This document shows, piece after piece, positions 9,399-18,220 of a DNA stretch of 20,413 nucleotides. How positions within the stretch are numbered: position 1 is the first letter of the stretch; each line of letters opens with the position of its first letter. Made by a program: the position numbers and the translations under genes. The notes under the pieces were generated by a model, which worked only from the letters and a program-made list of their open reading frames with translations, was not told the DNA's origin and ran no database searches. The stretch comes from Priapulus caudatus (Eukaryota; Priapulida; Priapulimorpha; Priapulimorphida; Priapulidae): contig NW_014578294.1 in assembly GCF_000485595.1 (NCBI RefSeq), positions 4,622 to 25,034 on the forward strand, written 5' to 3'.

Positions 9399-10910
9399 CT
9401 ACAGAACAACATACCACAACCATGAGGGATCAGCTCAACCTGTCCGCCTCCCTACAGAACAACATACCACAACCATGAGGGATCAGCTCAACCTGTCCGC
9501 CTCCCTACAGAACAACATACCACAACCATGAGGGATCAGCTCAACCTGTCCGCCTCCCTACAGGACAACATACCACAACCACGAGGGGATCAGCTCAACC
9601 TGTCTCCTCCCTACAGAACAACATACCACAACATGAGGGATCAGCTCAACCTGTCGCCTCCCTACAGAACAACATACCACAACCGATGAGGGATACCTCA
9701 ACCTGTCGCCTTCCCTACAGGACAACATACACAAACCATGAGCGGATCAGCTCAACCTGTCTGCTCTCTTACAGACAACAACTCATACCACAAAAGCCAT
9801 GCATGGGATCAGCTCAACCTGTCTGCCTCCGCTACAGAACAACATACACAACATGAGGCGATCAGCTCAACCTGTCCACCTTCTCTACAGACAACATACA
9901 CATACCATGAGGATAGCTTCAACCTGTCGCGCCTCCCTACAGAACAACATACACAAACTCATCGAGGGATCAAGTCTCAACCTGCTGCCGCCTTCCTATC
10001 TAAACAACACTACCACAACCATGAGGCGATCAGCTCCAACCTGTCCGCCTCCTACAGAACAAACATACCACAACATGAGGGGATCAGCTCAACCTGTCAT
10101 TCTCTCAGGGACAACTACCGACAACCATGAGGGCATCAGTCCTCAAACCTGTCCGCCTCCTCTACAGGACACATACCGACAACCATGAGGGATCAGCGCA
10201 ACCTGTCGCTCCCTACAGAAAACACATACCACAATCATGAGCGACAAGCTCAACCTGTCCGCCTCCTCTTACAGCAACACAACATACCACACATGATGGA
10301 ATCTCAGCCTCAACTGTCGCCTCCCTACAGAACAACATACCACACCTATGAGATCAGCCTACCAACCTGTACTGCCCTCCCTACTAAGCAACAACATGAC
10401 ACACACCATGCAGGGAATCAGCTCAAACCTGTCCACCTCCCTACAGAAACAACATACCCAACCATGAGGGATCAGCCTCAACCTTGTCCGCCTCCCTACA
10501 AGAACAACATACACAATCCATGTCAGCGATTCAGCTCAACCTGTCCACCTCCCTACAGAAACAACATCGCACATCGAGGCATCAGCATCAACCTTGTCCA
10601 CCTCCCTACAGAACATAGCAATTACCACAACCATAGCAGGATCAGACTCAACCTGGTCCGCCTCCTACAAACAAACATACACAACCATGAGGGATCAGCT
10701 CAAACCTGTCCGCCTCCCATACAGCAACAACATACCACAACAGTGAGGCGATCAGAACTCACCTGTCCGCCTCCCTACAGAACAACATCACACAACATGA
10801 GGGATCGCCTCAACCTGGTTCGCCTCCCTACAGAAACAACATACCCACAACCATGAGGTGATCAGCTCAAACCTGTCTTGCTTCCCTACAGAACAAATTA
10901 CCACAACCAT
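9367..10910. repeat. 53-bp minisatellite (about 28 copies) built on a UBR5 splice acceptor
   Basis: Each unit reads, on the plus strand, TGAGGGATCAGCTCAACCTG, then TCCGCCTCCCTACAG, then AACAACATACCACAACCA. On the minus strand that is 21 nt of intron, the acceptor CTGTAG and the first 32 nt of the UBR5 exon. The first four or so units are almost identical. From about 9590 onward single-base insertions and deletions accumulate steeply, in units that must once have been uniform. That gradient looks more like unpolished long-read sequence than biological decay. Copy number is therefore approximate and may be wrong. Confidence 0.93.
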
Positions 10911-11755
10911 GCAGGGGGCCGCCACTTTCCCCCTGGGCGTAGAGGGAGGGTGCCGCGCTAGCGTGGCCGAGCACTAGACTCCACACTTCCGTCATTCCAC
11001 AGTCTACTTCCATGCTAGACATGCGCCTCTATTTCCTAACCCTGACCAGCAGCACACGATGTAGAATAATACTGACGAATACAATCGCTGGCCAACAAGC
11101 TAGCTATGGCCTGAGGATAATCTTGTGATTAAACCAATTATATTGGCGTATATGCCTGTATTATTACACATTACATACTTATAACCATGAGCACACACTA
11201 CATAGAATATGCTGACGAAAGACAACTGATGTGACAAGCTAATACGGCCATCGGCAGGAAATTTTCGCAATTTGCGATTGCCATTATACGCCGTATTTCT
11301 TACAATTACGTTAAGATAAAAAAATAGCATAATAACCTCTAAATTTCGGGTTGCATCTAACGCAAGGAGCGCGCCTTACGAGCAGCCCGATATTACACGA
11401 TAATATATACGTCACGCGCTTCGCAACATCGTCGCCCTGCTCCTACCTCCTCCGGCCGAAAGTCGATGCTGAAGGATCAAGGTCTAAGGGCAGCGAACAT
11501 GAGGCTGGCTGCCTCGGCTCGCGTCAGGATCAGCTTTTCGGCAGCTCTCGTAGCATTGACGGGTGTCGAAAACGCGAGGCGCTGCAGCCGATCTTGTGCC
11601 CGAGGTGCGTACTGATTCCGTGACGGTTGGAAGTTGGAATGGACAGAGTTCGTCTGCACAGCAGGCAGAGCCTCAATTATCTAGCATAAAAAAAACAGAG
11701 ACAACTTTGTTAATGACATATCGATAAATATAGATAAGCAGTGTGCGTTTTTTGT
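10886..11755. repeat. Error-rich copy of the block at 17180-18247
   Basis: This segment aligns in the same orientation and order with 17180-18247: array tail, a GC-rich arm, the GATGTAGAATA region, the TTCGCAATTT region, the HECT exon, then intron ending GTGTGCGTTTTTTGT. It differs by many scattered indels and by lacking three pieces found in the other copy: the right inverted arm with CCCTAA units, one ~57-bp unit near 17770, and one ~100-bp unit at 18121. By gene order this is the position where the block belongs. Confidence 0.88.
11447..11680 (-). pseudogene. UBR5: Frame-broken copy of UBR5 HECT exon (correct gene position)
   Basis: This corresponds to the 229-bp intact exon at 17845-18073 but spans about 234 bp and contains several indels. 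No single frame covers it; recognisable pieces include EAASLMFAAL. The acceptor is a TAG and the donor GTAGGA is kept. It lies between the exons at 12487 and 9273, exactly where the HECT exon is required by the family's domain order and by splice phase. The simplest reading is a sequence-quality problem in a functional exon. A genuinely decayed exon would leave this UBR5 without its HECT N-lobe core. Confidence 0.85.
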
Positions 11756-11942
11756 GGGATCTGTAGGAGCCATGAAGAAAGTCACCGCAGATAGAACGTT
11801 CACCACTAAGCCTGCAATTGTCAGCACGATTTACAATATTTTGTTAGGTATCCACATACGAAATGCTGATTGACCCGTTTTCCAATTCAAACACAAAGCT
11901 TAATCTCTTTAATAATAACATACAGCAGATTCAATCCTACGT

Positions 11943-12491
11943 TCCAACATTTGTAAACCAATCGAGCGTGTTGGGACAGTGTCGGAAGATTCTAGCCCAC
12001 CTTCCAACATTTCAAGAGCGACTCGATCATTCTGCAGCAACATCGAAGTCGGCTCGCCATCAAGGATGATTTCTGCACGGGTCGCGCCTCTTCGAGCGTC
12101 ACTCTCAACATCGGATGCTTCTCCCACAGATGCGATCGATTATTACTGCAGGAACATCGGAACGATCCTGCGCCTACCTTCCAACATTTCAAGAGTGATC
12201 GATCATTCTGCAGGAACATCGGAAGATTCCTGCGCCTACCTTCCAACATTTCAAGAGTGATCGATCATTCTGCAGGAACATCGGAAGATTCCTGCGCCTA
12301 CCTTCCAACATTTCAAGAGCGATCGATCATTCTGCAGGAACATCGGAAGATTCCTGCGCCTACCTTCCCACATTTCTAAAGCGATCGATCATTCTGCAGG
12401 AACATCGGAAGATTCCCCACGCCTACCTTCCCACATTTCTAAAACGATTGACCAATCTGCAGGTATATTGGAAAATTCCCGCCTACCTTCC
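11943..12491. repeat. 62-bp minisatellite spanning a UBR5 splice donor
   Basis: Clear units begin with CCTTCCAACATTT (later CCTTCCCACATTT) at 12177, 12239, 12301, 12363 and 12426, spacings 62, 62, 62 and 63. The sixth, at 12486, is the end of the exon itself. More decayed units reach back to about 11943. On the minus strand each unit includes about 27 nt resembling the last 27 nt of the exon, the donor GGAAG|GTAGGC, and upstream a CTGCAG acceptor-like site. Confidence 0.92.
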
Positions 12492-12693
12492 AACATTCCT
12501 AAAGCAATTGAGCCTCTCCGGGGTGTTCTTGCCGGGCCGGGGAGAGTAGAAGCCTCTCTTGCTCGGCTGGTAGAACAGCGGCGCGCTGTCGTCTAGAGTC
12601 TCCTCATCGTCTCCCTCTGTGTCGCTGCTGCGACGTTTCGTCTTCTCGCTCGACAGATTGAACAGTTCCAGATCGAGGGGAGAGTCCGAGTTC
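12487..12693 (-). CDS. UBR5: UBR5 exon: acidic linker and start of HECT domain
   Basis: A 207-bp exon. It encodes [17 protein letters not shown], a basic [10 protein letters not shown] stretch, the acidic [10 protein letters not shown], and then [20 protein letters not shown] and [12 protein letters not shown], the UBR5 entry into the HECT N-lobe. The acceptor is a TAG at 12694-12696 and the donor is GTAGGC at 12486-12481. It begins with one base and ends with two bases of split Arg codons. The second is completed by the G opening the exon at 18073, so the reading goes NVG-R-IIGLCLLQNE as in the family. Confidence 0.96.
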
Positions 12694-13102
12694 CTAGATA
12701 AACACGGGGCGTCAAGTAACACGCGGTCGATCGAAAATTGGGAAAATGGGAATTAGAGGCTAAAAAAACGAGGGAAAATTGGGAATTTATGTGAAAAAAA
12801 GAGAGAGAAACAGGGAAATGCTGTGAAAATAGAGATATAAATTCTACGCGGTGTATTTATCTCACTTTGTAGCACGTGTTAGCAAAAAGTGTTGTTAAGC
12901 ATCAAGTCCACTTCATAAGTCTTCCTAGAAAGAAATGTTCACCACCGTGGCGCTACAACTTGCTGTGGTGTCCTATTCTACTTCTGAATAAACGCAAAGC
13001 AACGCTTTCCTCGCCACAAACTTAAATTTCAATTAAAAATTAAATTAAATTTTACATTTAATTAAATTTAAACGCTCGGTGTCGGACGAGATGGCGACGC
13101 AC

Positions 13103-13236
13103 CTGTTACCCTGTGACATGATGATTTCGACAGCTTCCTCTACCCTGCCCATCAGCGAGTCTTCGGACGCAAGCAGCAGCAGCAGCTGAGCTGGCGACAG
13201 CTCCAGTAGCATGCCGGTGATCTTCCCTGCCAGCGT
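13103..13236 (-). CDS. UBR5: UBR5 exon: MLLE (PABC) domain
   Basis: A 134-bp exon encoding [35 protein letters not shown] and [17 protein letters not shown] is the peptide-binding signature of MLLE domains, which in UBR5 and poly(A)-binding protein bind PAM2 motifs. The acceptor is AACAG at 13237-13241 and the donor GTGCGT at 13102-13097. A competing donor GTAACA seven bases earlier would break frame with the next exon. Confidence 0.96.
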
Positions 13237-13536
13237 CTGTTAGAGAGGAGAGAGTCAGCATGAGAACTCACTCACTAGCTCTCACCCACGAGCCGAGGCA
13301 CGCGGCGAAACAAACAACAAACAACAAACCGAACAAACACGACACAACAACACAAACCGAAACGTAAAAAAAACAGAACACGCTAAAATCTTGGATGCTT
13401 ACAAGCCTGAGGTCTCAGACTTTAAGAGTAGCCTTTTTACAGCGTTAGACATCACGAGAATGTCATTGCTACGCGAAAAACAACCGACAGACAACGCGCG
13501 ACCCCCCCACGTCGCGCAAATGCTAAAATCCCTTAC

Positions 13537-13754
13537 GGGTCTCAGGGCTTGAACCTTCGGGTAGAGCCTCTCCCCGAGCTGCCTCTTGTCCTCGGGCAGG
13601 TGTTCGTTCTCGCCCTCCCCCGGCGCGACGAACGTGCGCGCGTCGTAGGAGAGGGTCGTTCGGCGAGACGTACGCTCCTTGCTGCGCTCCCTCTGCAGGG
13701 CGCGACGCTGCTGCTCTCGCTCCCGCTCGCGTGTGCGCAGACGCTGGATCAGGT
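13537..13754 (-). CDS. UBR5: UBR5 exon: Arg/Glu-rich linker and start of MLLE domain
   Basis: A 218-bp exon. It opens LIQRLRTREREREQQRRAL, a charged, probably helical segment, then RTTLSYDARTFVAPGEG, then RQLGERLYPKVQALRP, which is the first MLLE helix region. The acceptor is GGCAG (last base 13755) and the donor GTAAGG at 13536-13531. The entering AC completes an Asn codon with the A left by the exon at 15127-15268. GERLYPxVQ matches UBR5 orthologues. Confidence 0.96.
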
Positions 13755-13783
13755 CTGCCAGGAAGAACAACGTTCGCCCGTTA

Positions 13784-13977
13784 AGCCCGGCGCACACGTG
13801 AGTTATTTTACTCAAGTAAAATGACGCACGAGTCAAATTACTCGACGAAAATCCGCCGCACACGTGAGTAAAATGATGCATGCGTCAAATTACTCGACGA
13901 AAATCCGCCGCACACGTGAGTAAAATGACTCATGCGTCATTTTACTTGAGTAAAATAACTCACGTGTGCGCCGGGCT
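13784..13977. mobile_element. MITE with perfect 45-bp TIRs and TTA target duplication (PIF/Harbinger-like)
   Basis: 13784-13828 is the exact inverse complement of 13933-13977; the ends read AGCCCGGCGCACACGTGAG. TTA flanks both sides (13781-13783 and 13978-13980), which is the usual PIF/Harbinger target. The core has two tandem copies at a 52-bp period containing ACTCGACGAAAATCCGCC. There is no coding capacity. Perfect TIRs imply recent insertion into this UBR5 intron. Confidence 0.88.
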
Positions 13978-13989
13978 TTAGTGTCACGT

Positions 13990-14814
13990 CGACAGCTTTT
14001 TACGACGAACGGCGGACGTGAGTGAGCTTGCGAGTCGGAAAACCTACGAATCGCTGTGAAACAGTGTTCCCCAGTTTTTTAATGTGGCGCATAGGGCGGT
14101 GCCTATCTCTGTTTCCTGGACCCGAGGCCACGCAGCTGCTTTCACAGTAAATACTACAGCGGGGGGTTAGTCCACTGGTATAAAGTAGGTGTTCAGTAGT
14201 AACAAGGATTAAATCTAGCGAGACCAACACGGATGATACACTCGTAGTAAGGTGGCTGCCTGATAGGTTATCCTACATCGATCTGTTAGGCACAGAGTCA
14301 AGTTATTTATTAAATTTATTATTTGTTACGTAGAGTGTCTTAATTCTGTCTGTGTAAAGTAGAAGCTGTTTCTATCTGCTTACGTGATACACTGCGCTAC
14401 ATGATGCTAAATTGATTCAATAACAAATAATAAAACAGCGGCTAGAGCAAGCTCACAAGTCTGCCAACCTAAGAATTGCTGTATATCTGTACAAATGTAT
14501 GTTCGTTCTATACTAACAACGAAGACAACAATAAAGATTGCTCAAATAAGAGTGCAACTTATAGCTATACTAACTAAACTTTGGAGCATTTTTAAATTAT
14601 TATATCGAATCCTACTAGATATGCCAATGGGTGAAATTTGCGCAAGCGAATGCTGCCTCCCGTTGTTTTTTCTTTGACAAAAACATGCTCCTACACATAT
14701 TGCGATTCTTATGATTGAAGTGGAAGCTGAGATGAAAGCTTTATTTCATGGCTTCCAAACATGCATTGAGCAATACAGCAGCTGATATTGCCACGATTTC
14801 GTGGCATGACTTCC
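13990..14814 (-). other. UBR5 intron sequence, nothing further seen
   Basis: Part of the 1372-bp intron between the exons at 13537 and 15127. Short open frames at 14000-14230 and 14495-14677 have no recognisable domains. No structured RNA was recognised. Confidence 0.5.
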
Positions 14815-15133
14815 ATGCAACGAGCGATAAGACTAAGGCTAAGAGGCATGATTCATTATTACGTAGTTCTTTGGCCAAGTACGTACTGTACTGCATGCAA
14901 TGAGCGATACGACTACGGCTATGAAGCAATACTCGTTATTACGTAGTTCTTTGGCCAAGTACGTACTGTACTGCATGCAATGAGCGATGCGACTAAGGCC
15001 ATAAAGCAAGAATCGTTATTACGTAGTTCTTTGGCCAAGTACGTACTATACTGCATGCAATGAGCGATGCGACTAAAGCTATGAGGCAAGAATCATCATT
15101 ACGTAGTTCTTTGGCCAAGTACGTACTGTACTG
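14815..15133. repeat. 80-bp minisatellite, four copies, abutting a UBR5 splice donor
   Basis: Units start at 14815, 14895, 14975 and 15055, exactly 80 bp apart, each with ATGCAAYGAGCGAT and TACGTAGTTCTTTGGCCAAG. The last unit runs into the exon at 15127. On the minus strand every unit ends with CAGTACAGTACGTACTTGG, so the real donor (CAGTACA|GTACGT) is copied three more times in the intron, one copy with a base change. Confidence 0.95.
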
Positions 15134-15268
15134 GAGGCCCTTGCCCACTCCAATCTGCGTGCCGTCTAGAGATGGCAGCTTCTCTCCTGAGAGGAAGGCA
15201 TTGGCAACAGCCGTGTAGTAACTGCGCGCTACACCGCTGCCCTCTCCAGGTTCCTCCTTGAAGCTCAC
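15127..15268 (-). CDS. UBR5: UBR5 exon upstream of MLLE domain
   Basis: A 142-bp exon encoding [36 protein letters not shown] and [27 protein letters not shown] is a strongly conserved UBR5 block. The acceptor is GCAG (last base 15269) in phase 0. Two donors are possible: GTACAG would leave the wrong phase, while GTACGT at 15126 leaves one base and fits the exon at 13754. The latter was chosen. Confidence 0.96.
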
Positions 15269-15410
15269 CTGCATCGTAAGAAACATCGTCATACAGTTAC
15301 ATCTATAGAAAGGAAACCTTTCCATAAAAGACACTTTTGGTGTATTCCCTGACTGACCATTCCACATAGGTTCTATAGACTCTATTATGGTTTCTAAACA
15401 AGTCCCTCAC

Positions 15411-15521
15411 CTTCACGCGATGCACTGCCATGACGGGACCAACGGTGTTTGTACGTCTGTTGTAAAACTGGTTCAGTTGCTTCAGCGTCTGCTGAATGAG
15501 CTGGGGCCGCTCTCGCTCCAC
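15411..15521 (-). CDS. UBR5: UBR5 exon
   Basis: A 111-bp, 37-codon exon: VERERPQLIQQTLKQLNQFY then NRRTNTVGPVMAVHRVK. The acceptor is CCAG (last base 15522) and the donor GTGAGG at 15410-15405; both junctions are phase 0. The QQTLKQLN and MAVHRVKV motifs place it directly before the EEPGEGSG block, as in other UBR5 proteins. The intron to the next exon is only 142 bp. Confidence 0.95.
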
Positions 15522-15719
15522 CTGGTGGCCAAAATCACAATGAACACGCTAGCTAACATGCAACGCTTTATCGATGTCACAATGACGCGAATAATGTAGA
15601 GACAATGAAATGCTCTGTTTAAAGTTTCAAGATACAAATATATGCACCAATATAAAATGTATCTAAAAAATCCTACTACACTTTAATAATTTTCTCAAGT
15701 AACCACTTCCTGACAAAAC

Positions 15720-15775
15720 GAAGGTAATAAAATAATAAATAAATAATTGTAATAAATAATAACAAATAAAACAAC
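15720..15775. repeat. A/T-rich (AATA)n simple repeat
   Basis: Variable TAATAAAT units inside a UBR5 intron. Confidence 0.75.
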
Positions 15776-16076
15776 CAATAGTTGCAATTTAATGCACTTA
15801 ACCTACACTGAGCTTCTCAATTTCAATTAGCAACTATTAACATATTATATTCATATTAACGGCCACAAAAAATCTTACACGCTCGCTAAACAAGACAATT
15901 CGATACACCGCAAACGATACACCGCAAACTATACGCCGGGATCAGTTATGATACGATACGGGCGTCGGCTCACAGACCGCACTCGTAGAAACCGCACACG
16001 CTCGCTAAACAACACGATCGATCACGCAAAATAACGACGCAAACCGCACGACAGGCTCGACCCACGCCAGACTCAC

Positions 16077-16293
16077 CTCCATCGACAGATCCCTCTGCTG
16101 CGAGTTCCTCAGCTTCTCCATCTCGCGGCGAAACTTGGCTTCCTTCACAGGGAAGCCCCCCAGCTCGGAGATGATGGATCCTGGCTCGGCGCCGACGTCT
16201 TCGACGAACACTCGCCCGAAAAGGTCGAGCGTCGTACGCCATCGGCCTAGGAGAATGTCGTGTGACACCAGCGTGCCGATCACGTTCGATGGC
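16077..16293 (-). CDS. UBR5: UBR5 exon
   Basis: A 217-bp exon encoding [54 protein letters not shown] and [18 protein letters not shown]. The motifs SHDxLLGRWR, [17 protein letters not shown] and [11 protein letters not shown] are hallmark UBR5 blocks. The acceptor is GACAG (last base 16294) and the donor GTGAGT at 16076-16071. The first base completes an Arg codon with the AG ending the exon at 16852. A decayed plus-strand copy lies at 20011-20241. Confidence 0.97.
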
Positions 16294-16427
16294 CTGTCGG
16301 CGAAAAAAAAATAGATCAGAAAAAAAATTCACGAGAATAAATCTACGTGCCGTTCCAATCACATTCGAAGGCCTGACGGTAAAAAAATTAATCGATCAGA
16401 AAACAAATGCAGAGAGAATAAATCTAC
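16274..16427. repeat. Two-copy tandem duplication across a UBR5 splice acceptor
   Basis: 16274-16346 and 16347-16427 are diverged copies. Both have GTGCCG, ATCACRTTCGAWGGCCTG, a run of A, ATCGATCAG or TAGATCAG, and GAGAATAAATCTAC. The first includes the first 20 nt of the exon at 16077-16293, so the intron carries a decoy acceptor followed by exon-like sequence. Confidence 0.82.
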
Positions 16428-16486
16428 GGGAAATATACGAGGGAGAAAAGTTACGAGTGAGAATCGGCTCGGGAATGATCAAAGAT

Positions 16487-16713
16487 AGCCGGGATCAAGA
16501 AGCTAAATATAACAAGGAGAGGAAGCGCCGCCATATCTGGCCCAAATTTGGGTTCGGCAGAGACCCTAGAACAGATTAGTGTTCTATTGTCTCTGGGTTC
16601 AGTCTGCACAGCCGTTTCAGCTGATTATGGTCCATAGATGGCGCCCTTGAGACGAAAAGCACACAGCCAATTCGCTTCCTCTCCTTGTTATGTTTAGCTC
16701 CTTGGCCGGGATA
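16487..16713. mobile_element. MITE-like element with ~40-bp inverted ends
   Basis: The left end at 16488-16526 (GCCGGGATCAAGAAGCTAAA, then TATAACAAGGAGAGGAAGCG) is inverse complementary to 16673-16713 with a few mismatches. The core contains a smaller palindromic region around CTAGAACAGATTAGTGTTCT. There is no coding capacity, and the target duplication is unclear. It lies in a UBR5 intron and has an inverted copy at about 19585-19810 within the larger inverted arm. Confidence 0.72.
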
Positions 16714-16851
16714 AGATTGATTCAAAAGAAATGTATTAATGTGACACAATATGAAATTAATTACCATAAATTTCACACGACGTTACACAATAATAATATT
16801 ATTATTACCATTAAATTTAAAACACAGTATAAAAACAATAACAATGCACAC

Positions 16852-17179
16852 CTGGACGGCAGCGACGGCGGCGTGACAGACTGCGCCGGAAACTGTCTCA
16901 GTGACAACGGCTCGGCGTCGCGCGTAGGTGGCGCCGGCGGCAGCGTGTGCAGCGGCGGAGGCGGCGGTGGAGGCTGCGCGATGAGCGTTACCACGGGCGA
17001 CGTCTCCACGGTGACGTTCGCCGACACGTCGTCGGCGGCGTCGACGATCTCCGACGTGACGAGGTTCACCGGCTGCTCCTGCTCGCGTGCCGCGACCTCC
17101 GACGACCTCGCGACCTCCGGCGACCTCGTCGCGACCTTTGCAGAGGTCGTCGCCGAGCGGGCCGAGCTCGCGTGCACGA
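16852..17179 (-). CDS. UBR5: UBR5 exon, Pro-rich linker (5' end lost at a junction)
   Basis: About 109 codons are open on the minus strand. They contain EQEQPVNLVTSEIVDAADD, a QPPPPPPPLHTLPPAPP run and SLRQFPAQSVTPPSLPS. The donor is GTGTGC (16851-16846), not a strong consensus, but it leaves AG, which with the next exon's G makes Arg in frame. The region is poorly conserved in UBR5, so identification rests on position and phase. At 17179/17180 the sequence jumps into a fragment of the 53-bp array, so the true upstream coding sequence is missing here. It appears instead, inverted and frame-broken, at 18248-19426. Confidence 0.85.
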
Positions 17180-17217
17180 ACTACAGAACAACATACCACA
17201 ACCACGAGGGGCGTCAC

Positions 17218-17398
17218 TTTCCCCCGGGCGTAGAGGGAGGGTGCCGCTACGTGGCAGGCTGGCAGCACTAGTCACTTCGTACACTTCCGTCATTCCACAG
17301 TCATACTTCCATGCTAGACATGGCCTTATTTCCCTAACCCTAACCCTAACATTAGTGCTGCCACGTAGCGGCACCCTCCCTCTACGCCCGGGGGAAAT
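17218..17398. mobile_element. Inverted-repeat element with CCCTAA units in the loop
   Basis: The left arm 17218-17271 begins TTTCCCCCGGGCGTAGAGGG. It pairs with the right arm 17354-17398, apart from a 7- to 8-bp insertion in the left. The loop contains CCCTAACCCTAACCCTAAC (17333-17351). The related copy at 10913 has the left arm but no right arm. Confidence 0.75.
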
Positions 17399-17844
17399 TA
17401 ACACCGAACCATGAGCAGCAGCACACGATGTAGAATATCTGACCGAATACAATCGGGCAACAAGCTAGCTATGGCCTTGAGTATAATCTTGTGATTAAAC
17501 AAATATTGGTATACGCTGTATTATTACAATTACATGCTATAACCATGAGCAGCACACTACATAGAATATCTGACCGAAGACAACTGATTGACAAGCTAAC
17601 TACGGCCATCGAGAAATTTTCGCAATTTGACGATTGCCATTATACGCCGTATTCTTACAATTACGTTAAGATTACATACATAACCTTCTAAATTTCGGGT
17701 GCATCTAACGCAATGGAGCGCACCTTCCGAGCAGCACGATATTACAATGATATATACGTCACGCGCTTCAAACGGAGCATGTCCTCTGAGCAGCGCGACA
17801 TATATACGTCACGCGCTTCGAACCACGTCGCCGCTGCGTCCTAC

Positions 17845-18073
17845 CTCCTCCGGCCGAAAGTCGATGCTGAAGGTCAGGTCAAGGGCAGCGAACATGAGGC
17901 TGGCTGCCTTCGGCTCGGCGTCGAGGATCAGCTGTCGCAGGCTCTCGTACATGACGGGGTCGAAGAACGCGAGGTCGTGCCAGCCGATCTTGTGCCCGAG
18001 TGCGTACTTGATCACGTGACGGTTGAAGTGGAATGGACAGAGTTCGTTCTGCAGCAGGCAGAGCCCAATTATC
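17845..18073 (-). CDS. UBR5: UBR5 exon, HECT N-lobe (intact sequence, out of gene order)
   Basis: A 229-bp exon encoding IIGLCLLQNELCPFHFNRHV, IKYALGHKIGWHDLAFFDPV, MYESLRQLILDAEPKAA and SLMFAALDLTFSIDFRPEE, the conserved UBR5 HECT N-lobe. The acceptor is TGCAG (last base 18074) and the donor GTAGGA at 17844-17839. Its first G completes the Arg codon left at 12487, and its phase-0 end fits GGGQVEL at 9398. It must therefore follow the exon at 12487-12693. Here it lies upstream of the exon at 16852 instead, while a frame-broken copy holds the proper slot at 11447-11680. It could be misplacement in assembly or a duplicated exon. Confidence 0.93.
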
Positions 18074-18220
18074 CTGCATAAAAAGAAACAGAAGACAAAC
18101 TTGTTACGCGTATCAATAACGGTTGAAGTGGAATGGACAGAGTTCGTTCTGCAGCAGGCAGAGCCCAATTATCCTGCATAAAAAGAAACAGAAGACAAAC
18201 TTGTTATGCATATCGATAAA
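18021..18220. repeat. 100-bp tandem duplication across the HECT-exon acceptor
   Basis: 18021-18120 and 18121-18220 are near identical. Each contains the first 53 nt of the exon and about 47 nt of intron before it, including a full TTATGCAG or equivalent acceptor context. The copy at 10886-11755 has a single unit. Confidence 0.95.

Noticed and set aside
9738-10856. Thr/Gln/Pro-rich frames that look like a repeat protein
   Set aside because: They translate the 53-bp minisatellite, whose unit is a splice junction of the minus-strand gene. Indels keep changing the frame.
9400-10910. CRISPR-like array (regular repeats near 53 bp)
   Set aside because: The whole unit repeats with no unique spacers, and the unit is a eukaryotic splice junction. 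The context is an animal gene.
17333-17351. Telomere end or interstitial telomere
   Set aside because: Only three units, placed inside an inverted-repeat element; too short to argue for a chromosome end.
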